Shown: positions 51,593 to 60,600 of the stretch, in pieces
How the letters are laid out: each line of letters begins with the position of its first letter
Numbering within the stretch: position 1 is the first letter of the stretch
NCBI GenBank assembly: GCA_902826775.1
Contig: CADEHE010000002.1
Span: 62,001 to 126,000 of the forward strand
Reading direction: 5' to 3'
Source of the DNA: an uncultured Pseudomonadota bacterium
GTDB lineage: Bacteria > Pseudomonadota > Gammaproteobacteria > Burkholderiales > JALYOK01
DNA length: 64,000 nt
Notes under the pieces: model-generated
Databases searched by the model: none
The model's input: only the letters and a program-made list of their open reading frames with translations
What the model was told of the DNA's origin: nothing
Made by a program: the position numbers and the translations under genes

Positions 51593-51924
51593 ACCACTCG
51601 TTGTGCTGCGCCATCGTCGCGATCGCCCTCACCGGCTGCGCGCCCAAGTCCGACAATCCGTTGCTCGACGCGAACGAGCAGCAATTCAAGACGGTGGTCG
51701 GTGCGTACTTTGACTGCAAAGTTGCCTTGGATAAGGCCGCCAAGACGTTCTCCAACGCGACCGAAGTGAAAGGAGAAGCGGAAGCACAGGAGCGCATGTG
51801 CCTCGAAAAAGCGCAGAAGATGGCGGCCAACGTTGGTGTCGCCGATTCGGTGACCTTCGCTCATATTCAGGACGCGAGGGTGAAAGAGCGCTACGCGGCT
51901 CTACGGGTTGAGTCTGTGAAATAG
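51583..51924 (+). CDS. Second lipoprotein in the VirB operon
   Basis: 113 residues, ATG 51583 after GGAGGTG. Lipobox LTGC (Cys19). The mature part is helical with two further cysteines (YFDCKVAL; RMCLEKAQ). Not a family I recognise with certainty. Position between virB5 and virB6 is where many conjugative systems keep entry-exclusion or VirB7 lipoproteins. Confidence 0.65.
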   Translation: MELNHSLCCAIVAIALTGCAPKSDNPLLDANEQQFKTVVGAYFDCKVALDKAAKTFSNATEVKGEAEAQERMCLEKAQKMAANVGVADSVTFAHIQDARVKERYAALRVESVK

Positions 51925-51931
51925 CTGCCCC

Positions 51932-52897
51932 ATGGGTTTCGCCTCAGACATCCTGAAGACAACCGACTCGGTCATTGTCGGCTACACCTCCGGCGCCTGG
52001 AACGCCGTGGTCAGCAGCAATCTAACCGCAATCCAGTTGGCGCTCGTGCTGTACGTCGCGATCTATGGCTGGTGCGTCATGAACAACTGGATCGAGGTCA
52101 GTCTGTCGGACGCGTGGAAGCATTTGTTCAAGATGGTGGCTGTATTCACCGTGGCAACCTCATGGGGTTACTTCCATGTGCTGGTCTACGATTTGTTCGT
52201 CAATGGCCCCGATTCGCTGATCGCGGCGCTGACTAAAGGCGACACATCCAAGACCGGGCTCGACAACGTGTTTGACACCGGATTCAAGGCCGCAAACAAG
52301 ATTTTCCAAGCGTCGAATTGGTATGACATCGCGCAGCTGACGATTGCGGCCTTCATCGTGCTAATCACCACCATCGCCGTAGGCTACGCGCTGTTTCTGC
52401 TCATGCTTGCGAAGTTCTCATTGGCGATCATTCTCGCCATCGGTTCTTTGTTCATCGTGATGTACTTGTTTGGCGCTACCCGCAATCTGTTCGGAAGCTG
52501 GCTGAATGCATGTCTCAACTACGCGCTGATCCCGGTTCTTACTTATGCGCTGCTGCACCTGGTCCTCAAGATATTCAAGGTCTACACCGACAAGCTGGCA
52601 GTAGCGGCAGCGAGCGGTGTCATTACTTTCGCTGACGTACCAGGATTCTTCTTATTCGGCTTCGTTTGCATCGCCATCCTCTGGCAAGTGCCGGCGATGG
52701 CGGCCGGGCTGGCGGGTGGCTTGAGCTTGAGTACCGGCGGAGTGCCGGCCATCGTCGGTGCCGGCGGCATTCTGGGGCTGCGCTACGGACGCCGCCGCGC
52801 CTATCAACTCGGCCGATGGGCGGGTGGGCGCATTAGGAATTGGTATCGCGGCGGACGCGGCGCGGCATCCACTCGCTTGAAGCAATCAAACCCATGA
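51932..52897 (+). CDS. virB6: VirB6-like polytopic channel protein
   Basis: 321 residues with about six to eight membrane segments, a large polar loop after the first pair and a basic C-terminal tail (RYGRRRAYQLGRWAGGR). Matches VirB6/TrbL architecture, an inner-membrane channel component contacting DNA. Overlaps virB8 by four bases. Confidence 0.87.
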   Translation: MGFASDILKTTDSVIVGYTSGAWNAVVSSNLTAIQLALVLYVAIYGWCVMNNWIEVSLSDAWKHLFKMVAVFTVATSWGYFHVLVYDLFVNGPDSLIAALTKGDTSKTGLDNVFDTGFKAANKIFQASNWYDIAQLTIAAFIVLITTIAVGYALFLLMLAKFSLAIILAIGSLFIVMYLFGATRNLFGSWLNACLNYALIPVLTYALLHLVLKIFKVYTDKLAVAAASGVITFADVPGFFLFGFVCIAILWQVPAMAAGLAGGLSLSTGGVPAIVGAGGILGLRYGRRRAYQLGRWAGGRIRNWYRGGRGAASTRLKQSNP

Positions 52898-53589
52898 CGA
52901 CCACCGCAATGGATCGCGCATCCACCTACCTCGAATCAACCGAGCTACGTGACTGGTACGCAGACAAATACGCTCTGGCTACCGTTCGTGCCAGTCGCTG
53001 TTTCGTGCTGGCACTGGTGCTCGGCACTATCGCGGCGGCGGCGATCGCGGCAATCGCGGCCATGCTACCGCTGAAGAGCATCAAACCGCTCATCGTCACT
53101 GTCGAATCCAGAAGCGGATTGGTCGTCTCGGTGCAGCCCGTTGAAAATGTCGCTTCCCTGACCGAACACGACGCCATCGCGCAAAGCAACCTCTATCGCT
53201 ACGTCATCGCCAGGCTGACGTATGACCCCGCGGTTGATCTGAACATCAACTACGACAGCGTGCGGGTCATGTCCTCACCTGAGGTCGGCGCCGACTTCGA
53301 GCACGAAACGTCTAACGCCAACCCGGCTAGCCCTGTGAACATCTACAAGACGGCTGCGACGCGACGCGTTCACATCACTTCCGTCACCCCGCTCAGCAAA
53401 GATATCGCGCAAATCCGCCTATCGACCACGGAGCGACGCAACGGCGTCGATGCGCCGGAACAGTTCTGGGTAGCGACCGTGCGCTTTCGCTTCACCAACA
53501 CCCCCGCCGCCGTCGAAGACCGCTGGGTGAACCCCTTGGGTTTCCAGGTTATCAACTACCGGCTGGATCAGGAAAGCGCCAAATCCTGA
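52894..53589 (+). CDS. virB8: VirB8-like assembly factor
   Basis: 231 residues from ATG 52894. Short cytosolic N-terminus with RDWYADKYA, one membrane helix (about 36-60), then the periplasmic NTF2-like domain (LYRYVIARLTYDPAV; IRLSTTERRNGV; NPLGFQVINYRLDQES). VirB8 nucleates the inner-membrane complex. Confidence 0.9.
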   Translation: MTTTAMDRASTYLESTELRDWYADKYALATVRASRCFVLALVLGTIAAAAIAAIAAMLPLKSIKPLIVTVESRSGLVVSVQPVENVASLTEHDAIAQSNLYRYVIARLTYDPAVDLNINYDSVRVMSSPEVGADFEHETSNANPASPVNIYKTAATRRVHITSVTPLSKDIAQIRLSTTERRNGVDAPEQFWVATVRFRFTNTPAAVEDRWVNPLGFQVINYRLDQESAKS

Positions 53590-53607
53590 TCGGCCGAGGT
53601 ACATCAG

Positions 53608-54414
53608 ATGAGACGAGTATTCGCTGTTCTGTTAACCGGTCTTATCGGATTGACGCCTGTCCTGGGCATCGCCGAGAAGGAGCCGCGGCCCATCGCGACC
53701 GACTCTCGTATCAAGCAAGTGATGTACAGCGCCAACGAAGTCTATGAGATCGTGGCCACCTACGGCTTTCAGACCGTGGTCGAGTTTGCCGAAACGGAAG
53801 AGATCAAGCTGGTTGCCATCGGCGATTCCATTGCCTGGCAGGCCGTGCCGATGGGCTCGAAGCTGTTCTTGAAGCCGGTGGAGCCGAACACGGTCACCAA
53901 TATGACCGTTAACACTAACAAGCGAATCTACTTCTTCAATCTTCTGGGTTCGCGCAACAAGTCGAGAGAGGCGCTGACCTACACCGTGCGCTTCCTCTAC
54001 AACGACGTGATCGTTGGAGAGCCACCGAGCGAAGCAGTCAAGCCAACGCTGGCGAGCCCAGCCCCGGCGCCGCAACCGCCGACCCTATCACAGAAGCCCG
54101 TCACTGACTTCAACTTCAACTACGCCATATCCGGGAGCAAAGAAATCGCGTTGGTACGGGCGTTTGACGACGGCCAGTTCACTTATCTGCAGTTCAGCCG
54201 GATGGAAGACTTGCCTGCGGTCTTCATCGTCGACGGAACGGGTAAAGAGAGCCTGGTCAACATGCGCGTCGAGGGTCAGTACGTGGTGATCGAGCGCCTG
54301 GCGACCCTCTTCACCTTGCGCAACGGCACATCGGTTGCCTGCCTGTACAACAAGGCACGGCCGTTTGCCGACGCGAGTGCGCGCACCGCGCCGCGCAGCC
54401 TCAACACCAACTGA
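53608..54414 (+). CDS. virB9: VirB9-like outer core protein
   Basis: 268 residues. Signal peptide about 1-21, N-terminal beta domain (YEIVATYGFQTVVEFAETEEI), proline-rich linker (about 150-165) and C-terminal TraO-like domain (NFNYAISGSKEIALVRAFDDGQFTYLQF). Standard VirB9/TrbG. Starts 18 bases after virB8. Confidence 0.9.
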   Translation: MRRVFAVLLTGLIGLTPVLGIAEKEPRPIATDSRIKQVMYSANEVYEIVATYGFQTVVEFAETEEIKLVAIGDSIAWQAVPMGSKLFLKPVEPNTVTNMTVNTNKRIYFFNLLGSRNKSREALTYTVRFLYNDVIVGEPPSEAVKPTLASPAPAPQPPTLSQKPVTDFNFNYAISGSKEIALVRAFDDGQFTYLQFSRMEDLPAVFIVDGTGKESLVNMRVEGQYVVIERLATLFTLRNGTSVACLYNKARPFADASARTAPRSLNTN

Positions 54415-54424
54415 GTGAAACGCT

Positions 54425-55861
54425 GTGAACGCAGAAAACACCTTGCCGCCGGATGGAAGCGAGAACATGCCTTTGACCGATGAGTTCGACCGTCGCGAAC
54501 CAGGGTTACTGCGGCCCAAACCGCGCCAAGAGGCCGCGGCCAGCGGCGCTTCCGACACGGAAAACGATCAACTGAACCGCAAGTTCGCCGCGCAGTTGCC
54601 GGGCACGCGCGCGGGCGCTCGCAGTCCCTGGTTGGCAGCGGGCTTTCTAGGACTCTGCGCCGTCGCCTTACTCTTTATCTTTACGCATGATCGCAAACGC
54701 CTCAGCCAAGCGACGGACAAGCCACCGACGTTTGAAACGGTTGCGGGGAGAAACAAGGTCACCTTACCGGCACCGCCCGCACCAGCAGAAGCAGAAGAGG
54801 CGCGGGAGGCCAAGTTTGAGTCCGAGCCGCCTGCGCCCACGCGTGAGGAGCTTGAGCAGCGCAAAGAGGCTGAGCAAAAGCGCAAACAAGCCGAAGCTTT
54901 GCGGCTTGCTCGGCTTAAGTCCGCGATTATCGTCATGGGCAACTCGGCCGGTTTGTTGCCTGCTGCCGCAATGAGCCAAACCGATCTTGTGAACGAGCAT
55001 GGCGAGAACTTGGATGTCTCAGCCATATCAGGTGATTCCGACGCGGAGGAGTCGCAACACTGGCTTCAGGACGATGCCGGTCAAGCAATGCAAGCGCCCT
55101 CTCAAAGTCCGGTGGCGCTCGAAGCGAGCGTGCCACCGACGGGCGCACCCGCGCCGCAAGCGCGGCCGGCGCAAACGGCAGACGCGAGCGAACGATTCTT
55201 CGCAGAGAAATCGGGCCGTACCGCTAACGCCGTGCGCGCGACCAAGATTCATAACCTCGGCTATCTGATCCTGGAAGGCAAGCTGCTGGACGCCGTACTG
55301 GAGACGGCGATCAACTCCGATCTGCCCGGGCGCTTGCGCGCGGTACTGCGTAACGACATTTACGGCGAGCAAGGCCGGGTGGTGCTATTGCCGGCTGGCA
55401 CGCGGCTCGTCGGCCAGTACAACTCTGCGGTGCGCAAAGGGCAAGCGCGCGTGTTCGTTATTTGGCAGCGCGCCATACGCCCCGATGGCGTGGAGATCCT
55501 GCTCGATTCCTTCGGTACCGACGCCTTGGGGCGTGCCGGCATGGCCGGAGAAGTCGACAATCACTATCGGGAAATCTTTGCCGTATCGGCGATGCTGTCG
55601 ATTATCGGCGCCGGGGCGTCCAACGTCGGTGTCGGAGCAACCGATCAGCCGAACTCGGAGGCCACCTTCCGCAGTGAGATACAACGCAGCTTCTCGCAGA
55701 CCGCGCAGCAGTTGCTTTCCCCTTACGCGCAGATGCCGCCGACGATTCACGTGCCGCAGGGGCAGCGCATCAATGTGTTTGTGAACCGGGATCTGGATTT
55801 CACCAGCATCTATGCGGTGCCAGCCTGCATCAAGCAGCCGGCCTACGTCCTGCTGCGTTAG
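54425..55861 (+). CDS. virB10: VirB10-like core/outer-membrane pore protein
   Basis: 478 residues from GTG 54425. Cytosolic N-terminus, single membrane helix (about 69-88), long proline/charged periplasmic region, and the C-terminal TrbI beta-barrel domain (RAVLRNDIYGEQGRVVLLPAGTRLVGQYNS; INVFVNRDLDF). It links inner-membrane ATPases with the outer pore. Confidence 0.92.
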   Translation: MNAENTLPPDGSENMPLTDEFDRREPGLLRPKPRQEAAASGASDTENDQLNRKFAAQLPGTRAGARSPWLAAGFLGLCAVALLFIFTHDRKRLSQATDKPPTFETVAGRNKVTLPAPPAPAEAEEAREAKFESEPPAPTREELEQRKEAEQKRKQAEALRLARLKSAIIVMGNSAGLLPAAAMSQTDLVNEHGENLDVSAISGDSDAEESQHWLQDDAGQAMQAPSQSPVALEASVPPTGAPAPQARPAQTADASERFFAEKSGRTANAVRATKIHNLGYLILEGKLLDAVLETAINSDLPGRLRAVLRNDIYGEQGRVVLLPAGTRLVGQYNSAVRKGQARVFVIWQRAIRPDGVEILLDSFGTDALGRAGMAGEVDNHYREIFAVSAMLSIIGAGASNVGVGATDQPNSEATFRSEIQRSFSQTAQQLLSPYAQMPPTIHVPQGQRINVFVNRDLDFTSIYAVPACIKQPAYVLLR

Positions 55862-55864
55862 AGC

Positions 55865-56875
55865 ATGAGCGTTACAGCCATCAAGAGTGATGTCGCGGTG
55901 CGCACCAAGCTGCGCCCGCTCGAAGCGTTCTTTGAGCAAGACGATGTCACGGAGATTTCTATAAATCGCCCCAAGGAGGTGTGGATCGCTCGCCAGGGCC
56001 AGCCCTATATGCAGCGTGAGGAAGTACCTGCACTTGACCTGGGGCACTTGAACACCTTGGCGGACCTGGTGGCACAGTACTCGGATCAAGAGGTCGACGC
56101 CGAGCGTCCGTTGCTGTCCTGCAAGCTCCCGAACGGCTATCGCGTGCAAGTGATCAAGACACCGGCAGTCGAGTCAGGGCTGATCGCATTGTCCATCCGC
56201 AAGCCTGCGATTCTGGACGTCGACCTGGATTGGTACGAAGAAAATCAAGCATTTCGCTACGTTAACAAGCGAGACACGGCAGAGGCAGAGTTGGAACGAA
56301 GGCTGCTGGCGGCTTACGGCGAAGCGCGCTACAAGGACTTCATTGTGCAAGCGGTACGCGGGCGCAAGAACATCATCGTTTCGGCGGGCACGGACACCGG
56401 CAAGACGACGTTCCTCAACGCGGCACTCAAGGCGGTCGATGAGCGTGAACGCATCGTTACGATTGAAGACACGCGCGAAATCCGGCTGAAGCAGCGCAAC
56501 GCGCTGCATCTGCTCGCCTCGCGCGGCGGACAAGGTCTGTCTAAAGCCACACAAGAAGATCTGCTTAGAGCGTGTCTGCGGCTGCGCCCGAACCGCATCG
56601 TCATGGGTGAGATTCGCGGAGCGGAGGCGTTTGCCTACTTGAACGTCGTCAATTCCGGACATCCGGGCTCGCTCACGACGATCCACGCTGACAGCGTAGA
56701 ACTTGCCTGGGAGCGCTTGGCACTGATGGTGATGGAAGCGCGAACGCCGATGACGAAATCGGAAGTGAAAGACTACCTGCGGTTGGTCGTGCCGATTATT
56801 GTGCAATGGACGAAAGACGAAATGGGCAATCGGTTCATCGCGGAGATTTACTATGCGGGCGCCGAACAAGAGTAG
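55865..56875 (+). CDS. virB11: VirB11-like traffic ATPase
   Basis: 336 residues. N-terminal domain with FFEQDDVTEISINRPKEVW, then RecA-like ATPase with Walker A GTDTGKT (175-181), Asp box TIEDTREI, Walker B IVMGEIRGAEAFAYL and His box TTIHADS. Hexameric ATPase that switches the channel between pilus assembly and substrate transfer. Walker A has GTDTGKT where GGTSSGKT is usual; the Lys and Thr are intact. Confidence 0.92.
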   Translation: MSVTAIKSDVAVRTKLRPLEAFFEQDDVTEISINRPKEVWIARQGQPYMQREEVPALDLGHLNTLADLVAQYSDQEVDAERPLLSCKLPNGYRVQVIKTPAVESGLIALSIRKPAILDVDLDWYEENQAFRYVNKRDTAEAELERRLLAAYGEARYKDFIVQAVRGRKNIIVSAGTDTGKTTFLNAALKAVDERERIVTIEDTREIRLKQRNALHLLASRGGQGLSKATQEDLLRACLRLRPNRIVMGEIRGAEAFAYLNVVNSGHPGSLTTIHADSVELAWERLALMVMEARTPMTKSEVKDYLRLVVPIIVQWTKDEMGNRFIAEIYYAGAEQE

Positions 56876-57356
56876 CTCGCCTGCCCTACTCGCAGGCGTG
56901 TTGGTTGCCATTGTCGCGGGCCCGTGCGTCGCGCGCGATCCGACGGCGACCGAGGCTCAGTTGGCGAAAGAACTGTTTGTGCAAATAGCTGAGCAGTCTG
57001 GTTGTCAGAGCTATGCCGTGTCCTGGCTCGATTTGCTGCGAAACACATTGCGCACTCAATGCGCAGACTCGCTGACACTGAGCAAAGCGCTCGCGGCTGA
57101 TCTACCGCCAAAGGTACCTCGATTCATCGCTGACGTGGCCGCGTTGAGAACCGCCGCACCCGCACCGGGGCAACGGCTCGGATGGCCGAGCAACGTTCTT
57201 GCGTACAGACTGAGCAGGTCTCAAGGCGTGCCACACGACGAATTCGCGTGGCGTGCGCCCATGATCGTATATGACCAAGAGCGCTGTAGCTCTGAAGATC
57301 TGGCATCAACTCCGTCAACCAGTTGGCTGATTAGAGCCGACAAAACGCTGAGGTAA
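56853..57356 (+). CDS. Exported protein of unknown function at the end of the VirB operon
   Basis: 167 residues from ATG 56853, overlapping the virB11 end by 23 bases. Signal peptide with ALLAGVLVAIVAGPCVARD, then a soluble domain with several cysteines (GCQSYAVSWL; RTQCADSL; QERCSSED). I do not recognise it. Overlap with virB11 suggests a transfer-related role, for example exclusion. Confidence 0.55.
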   Translation: MRAPNKSSSPALLAGVLVAIVAGPCVARDPTATEAQLAKELFVQIAEQSGCQSYAVSWLDLLRNTLRTQCADSLTLSKALAADLPPKVPRFIADVAALRTAAPAPGQRLGWPSNVLAYRLSRSQGVPHDEFAWRAPMIVYDQERCSSEDLASTPSTSWLIRADKTLR

Positions 57357-57362
57357 TGCAGC

Positions 57363-57737
57363 ATGGGCGCGATCCAAACTAACGCGTTGAACGGTCCAGA
57401 TAGAGACTCGGCCCAAACGACGGGAAACTTTGGTATGAAAACCATCGATCTACTTATTGCGATGTTCCCAGGCCAGGCGCAGATTCCCGCAACGCTCGCA
57501 GGGCGAGCACTCGGTTACGCCGACTCGTCTGTGCGCAACATGATCCACAAGGCTACCTTCCCAGTGGAAACTATCAAGGAAGGCGACAAGCGCATGGTAA
57601 GACTCATTGACCTGGCCGCCTACATGGAAAAGCAAAAACCCGCTATGCGCCGCGGCCGCGGTCGCCCGCGCAAGAAAGCCCCTAGCGCAACTTCTTCAAC
57701 GTCGCCGAGCGCTCCGGGTGAGTGTAACGTCGCATAG
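57363..57737 (+). CDS. Small DNA-binding protein with AT-hook-like tail
   Basis: 124 residues (ATG 57435 is an alternative start). The middle has a winged/merR-like helix-turn-helix as in PrtN/AlpA-type activators (GRALGYADSSVRNMIHKATFPVETIKEGDKRMVRLIDLAAYMEK). The C-terminus contains RRGRGRPRKK, an AT-hook-like minor-groove binder. Next to the integrase and overlapping its end, it is a candidate excisionase or activator of element excision. Confidence 0.6.
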   Translation: MGAIQTNALNGPDRDSAQTTGNFGMKTIDLLIAMFPGQAQIPATLAGRALGYADSSVRNMIHKATFPVETIKEGDKRMVRLIDLAAYMEKQKPAMRRGRGRPRKKAPSATSSTSPSAPGECNVA

Positions 57738-58764
57738 TGTCGAACGAAGTATGCCCGGTCATCTCCGCAGTTTCTTCCATGCTCAAGCCCCGCTCCCTGA
57801 ATGCACTGGTCGCTTCGTGTCGCGTGATATGCACGTTGATATACTCCGGCAGCCCCGCCGCGCGTCGGGACTCGCGAACAGCTTTCGTCAGTGTACTTGG
57901 TGCGATCGGAAACACGCGCTGATCGGTCTGCGGATTTTTCGGTAAGGATTTCAGGATCACGATGGCGGCTTTGGATAGCAGTACCTCTCGATCACCACCT
58001 TTGAGCCGCGCATTCTCGTGCTCCGGGCGATCTACCTCCAAGTAGCACTCCTTGAGATGCACATGCGACCACAAGAGCTTGCACAGCTCCCCACGACGCA
58101 TACCCGTTTCCAACGCAAACTGCATAGCCTTGATAGCGTAGAAGCGCTTCGCTTGATTGCTCTGGTTGGTAAACTTGTTCTGCTGCTGCATGGCTTCAAA
58201 AAGCCGTTCGCGCAGCTGAGGGTCTTTGAATCGCTCCTTCCTCGGCTTTGCCCAAGCCGGTGGCTTTTTTACTTCGGCGAGCGGGTTGGGCAGCCCCTTC
58301 AGCTTCCATTCCGTTCGCGCGGTGTTGAATACCTGGCTGATGATGTTCAACTCCTTGCGCACCGTGGCGAGCGCGACCGGTTTGCCGGTTCGGTTGCTCA
58401 CCGTCTTCAGCCGCGCATCGCGCCACTGTGCGAAATCGCCACTGTCAAGCGCGGTAAGCGCTTTGCTGGCAAGCGCGTCGCGCTGCCACATCCGGATCAT
58501 GGTCTGCTCATTGCGCCAGCTTTGCTTAAGCGGTGTTTTCTGCGTCAAATACTTTTTCAGCGCTTCAGCCAGCGTCATCTTCGACGCTTCCTTGCTGGCG
58601 AACACAAGGGTGTGCTGCCCTTTGTTCAATTGCGCTTCGACTTCCGTGGCCCACGCCGCAGCCTCTTTCTCAGTCGCAAACGTGCCCGTCAGCGCGCGCG
58701 GCAAACCCTTGCGGCGAATCTTCGCCTGCCACTGATGTTTGCCGCGCTTCGTGATCGTTGCCAT
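57682..58764 (-). CDS. int: Tyrosine-recombinase integrase
   Basis: 360 residues. N-terminal arm-binding domain, SAM-like core-binding domain (about 64-160) and catalytic domain with the full residue set: Arg223/224 (MRRGEL), Lys255, His312-x-x-Arg315 (HITRHEA), His338 (GHTS) and Tyr347 (RRYTH). It would integrate and excise the element. The gene reads away from tRNA-Arg, whose 5' end lies 115 bases upstream. Its 3' end overlaps the AT-hook gene on the other strand. Confidence 0.9.
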   Translation of the reverse strand: MATITKRGKHQWQAKIRRKGLPRALTGTFATEKEAAAWATEVEAQLNKGQHTLVFASKEASKMTLAEALKKYLTQKTPLKQSWRNEQTMIRMWQRDALASKALTALDSGDFAQWRDARLKTVSNRTGKPVALATVRKELNIISQVFNTARTEWKLKGLPNPLAEVKKPPAWAKPRKERFKDPQLRERLFEAMQQQNKFTNQSNQAKRFYAIKAMQFALETGMRRGELCKLLWSHVHLKECYLEVDRPEHENARLKGGDREVLLSKAAIVILKSLPKNPQTDQRVFPIAPSTLTKAVRESRRAAGLPEYINVHITRHEATSAFRERGLSMEETAEMTGHTSFDTMRRYTHPERSATLKKLR

Positions 58765-58805
58765 ACTCTTCTCCGTGGCGACGAGTATAACGGAATTTTC
58801 CTATG

Positions 58806-58827
58806 AATTGTCCCAAAATTGTCCCAA
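58806..58827. repeat. Tandem 11-base repeats upstream of the integrase
   Basis: AATTGTCCCAA at 58806-58816 and again at 58817-58827, in the gap between integrase start and tRNA. Spacing of one helical turn and the location suggest arm-type integrase or excisionase sites. Confidence 0.5.
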
Positions 58828-58879
58828 AAAATAAGGTAGAATTATCTGTGTTTTTGTAACTTATTGATTATTAACAATC

Positions 58880-58955
58880 GCCCCGGTAGCTCAGTGGATA
58901 GAGCAACCCCCTCCTAAGGGGTAGGTCGCACGTTCGATTCGTGTTCGGGGCGCCA
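58880..58955 (+). tRNA. tRNA-Arg (anticodon CCU)
   Basis: 76 bases with encoded CCA. Acceptor stem GCCCCGG/TCGGGGC, D arm GCTC..GAGC, anticodon stem ACCCC/GGGGT with loop CTCCTAA (anticodon CCT), T arm GCACG-TTCGATT-CGTGT (one G-U pair). All stems pair. Likely the integration locus of the element, although the element lies on its 5' side. Confidence 0.93.
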
Positions 58956-58976
58956 TCTACAATTCGTTCTTCAAGC

Positions 58977-59858
58977 ATGTCGGCTCACGCGCTTCCCAAT
59001 AGCAACGCATCTGGTCTGTCACCTGCGGCGATCGCGTGGTGGGCGGCGGGTGCCTTCGTTTTTTTGTGCGCGCTTTGCTTGCAACAACATCTACGGCCCG
59101 TATTCGATCGCAAGCTCAACGCACAGCAAGCGCAGCGCTGGCAGCAGGCCCCGCACCTGAGCATGAGTTTCACTTACGGCAGCGTGCGCCTGTCCGGATC
59201 GGTGCCGGCGCCCGCCGCCCGTGAGCGCTTGCTGGCGCGCGCGCGCGAGGTCTTCGGTGCCGATAACGTCGTCGATGCGCTTGAAGTGCGTGCCCATGCG
59301 GTGCCCGACGACTGGCTCGACACCGCCGTGTCGCTGCTTTGGCTGGCGGGCAAAAAGTTCGAGAACGGGAAGATCGAATTGCACGGGGCGCGCGTTCAAG
59401 CGAGCGGAGCGGTTACCGATGCCGCGACGAAAGATGCGCTACTCGACAATATGCAAGCGATAGTCAGCGAATACGCCACGTTGCAGGCGCAGTTCACACT
59501 CGCAGCAAAGCACGCACAATTGGCCGCGACGCTAGCACGGCTCTTGCCGCCCGGCGCGCTGCAGTTTGCGCCGCAAAGCGCCGTACTCTCTCCTGCGGCC
59601 AAACAAGCACTCAACCGTGCCGCTCAGGCGCTGCGCAAATCTACCGCGAACATCGATATCATCGCCTACGCCGACGCGGTCGGCGCACCGGATATGAGCC
59701 GCCGCCTGAGTGTGCTGCGCGCGGAAGGTGTGCGCGACTATCTGGTCGGTCGCGGCGTGCCGCCACAGCAAGTACACATCACCGGCGCTGGAGAAGCGCC
59801 AGCCCGCGCAGTAGCCTCTGGCCGCCGGGCCGAAATCCGCGTGCGTGACGCACGATGA
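58977..59858 (+). CDS. OmpA-family protein with BON-like domain
   Basis: 293 residues from ATG 58977. One N-terminal membrane helix (about 17-38), a BON-like segment (FTYGSVRLSGSVPAPAARERLLARAREVFG) and a C-terminal OmpA peptidoglycan-binding domain (ALQFAPQSAVLSPAAKQALNRA; SRRLSVLRAEGVRDYLVGRGV; GRRAEIRV). Inner-membrane anchored, binding peptidoglycan. Overlaps the next gene by four bases, so the pair is co-translated. First chromosomal gene right of the element. Confidence 0.8.
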   Translation: MSAHALPNSNASGLSPAAIAWWAAGAFVFLCALCLQQHLRPVFDRKLNAQQAQRWQQAPHLSMSFTYGSVRLSGSVPAPAARERLLARAREVFGADNVVDALEVRAHAVPDDWLDTAVSLLWLAGKKFENGKIELHGARVQASGAVTDAATKDALLDNMQAIVSEYATLQAQFTLAAKHAQLAATLARLLPPGALQFAPQSAVLSPAAKQALNRAAQALRKSTANIDIIAYADAVGAPDMSRRLSVLRAEGVRDYLVGRGVPPQQVHITGAGEAPARAVASGRRAEIRVRDAR

Positions 59859-60517
59859 CGCTGTTCCTTGTCGCAACCGAGATCGTTGCCTACTTAATTG
59901 TTGCCGCTTTGCTTGGCTTCATTGCGGCTTGGGCGCTGCGCGGCGCCTTGCAGCGACGCCGGCTTGAGGCTGGCGCTTCCGTAGAGCCCGACGCCGCGGC
60001 GCCCTCCCCAACAGATGCGGCTGAGACGACGCGCGCGCAACTGGCGCAACGCGATGCTGAGATCGCGTCCCTGCGCCAGCGGCTAGCCGCGCTGGAACAA
60101 GCGAGCCATCCCGCTTCCGCCGAAGTGCTCAAGACCGAGAACTATGGCGATATACCACGCTTCCTGGAGCAACTCGGCATTGCACCGAGCCGCGGCAGCG
60201 CGCGCCTTGCGGCCAAGAGCGGCGCAGACCCGCTCGATGACGCGACCGGCGATCTATTTGCGCAAGAAGCCGCAGCGGCGCCGGTACGCTCGCCGCTGCG
60301 CGATGATCTCAAGAAAGTGCATGGCATCGGCCCGCGCTTCGAGCGCACTCTGAACGAACTTGGCGTGCACACTTACAAGCAAATCGCGCTTTGGCGCGAC
60401 GAAGATATCGCCCGCTACGCGCGCGAACTGCACACTTTTCCGGAGCGCCTGCATCGAGACGAGTGGGTGCGCAGCGCGCGTGAGCAGCACCTGCTCAAGT
60501 ACGGCGAGCGGCTGTAG
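59855..60517 (+). CDS. Membrane-anchored protein with helix-hairpin-helix domain
   Basis: 220 residues. N-terminal membrane helix (about 5-28), a coiled coil (about 60-85) and a C-terminal HhH domain (DDLKKVHGIGPRFERTLNELGVHTYKQIALW). Proteins of this type often pair with OmpA/BON proteins in proteobacteria; role unknown. ATG overlaps the stop of the upstream gene. Confidence 0.72.
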   Translation: MTLFLVATEIVAYLIVAALLGFIAAWALRGALQRRRLEAGASVEPDAAAPSPTDAAETTRAQLAQRDAEIASLRQRLAALEQASHPASAEVLKTENYGDIPRFLEQLGIAPSRGSARLAAKSGADPLDDATGDLFAQEAAAAPVRSPLRDDLKKVHGIGPRFERTLNELGVHTYKQIALWRDEDIARYARELHTFPERLHRDEWVRSAREQHLLKYGERL

Positions 60518-60563
60518 CCGCGCTGCCTAAGCTGCGTGGCGCCCAATTTCGCCACGGCCGGCA

Positions 60564-60600
60564 TTGACGTCATTCTATATTTCTATTATTCTCGAAATAT
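60564..60600 (+). promoter_or_regulatory. ars operon promoter and probable ArsR operator
   Basis: TTGACG (60564-60569) and TATTCT (60587-60592) with a 17-base spacer. The inverted repeat ATATTTC (60577-60583)/GAAATAT (60594-60600) overlaps the promoter and the start codon. Transcription would start about at the ATG 60599, implying a very short or absent leader. Confidence 0.5.

Noticed and set aside
14838..58955. The element as a plasmid rather than an ICE
   Set aside because: No replication initiator, iteron array or ParA/ParB pair was recognised; an integrase and tRNA at one end favour an integrated element.
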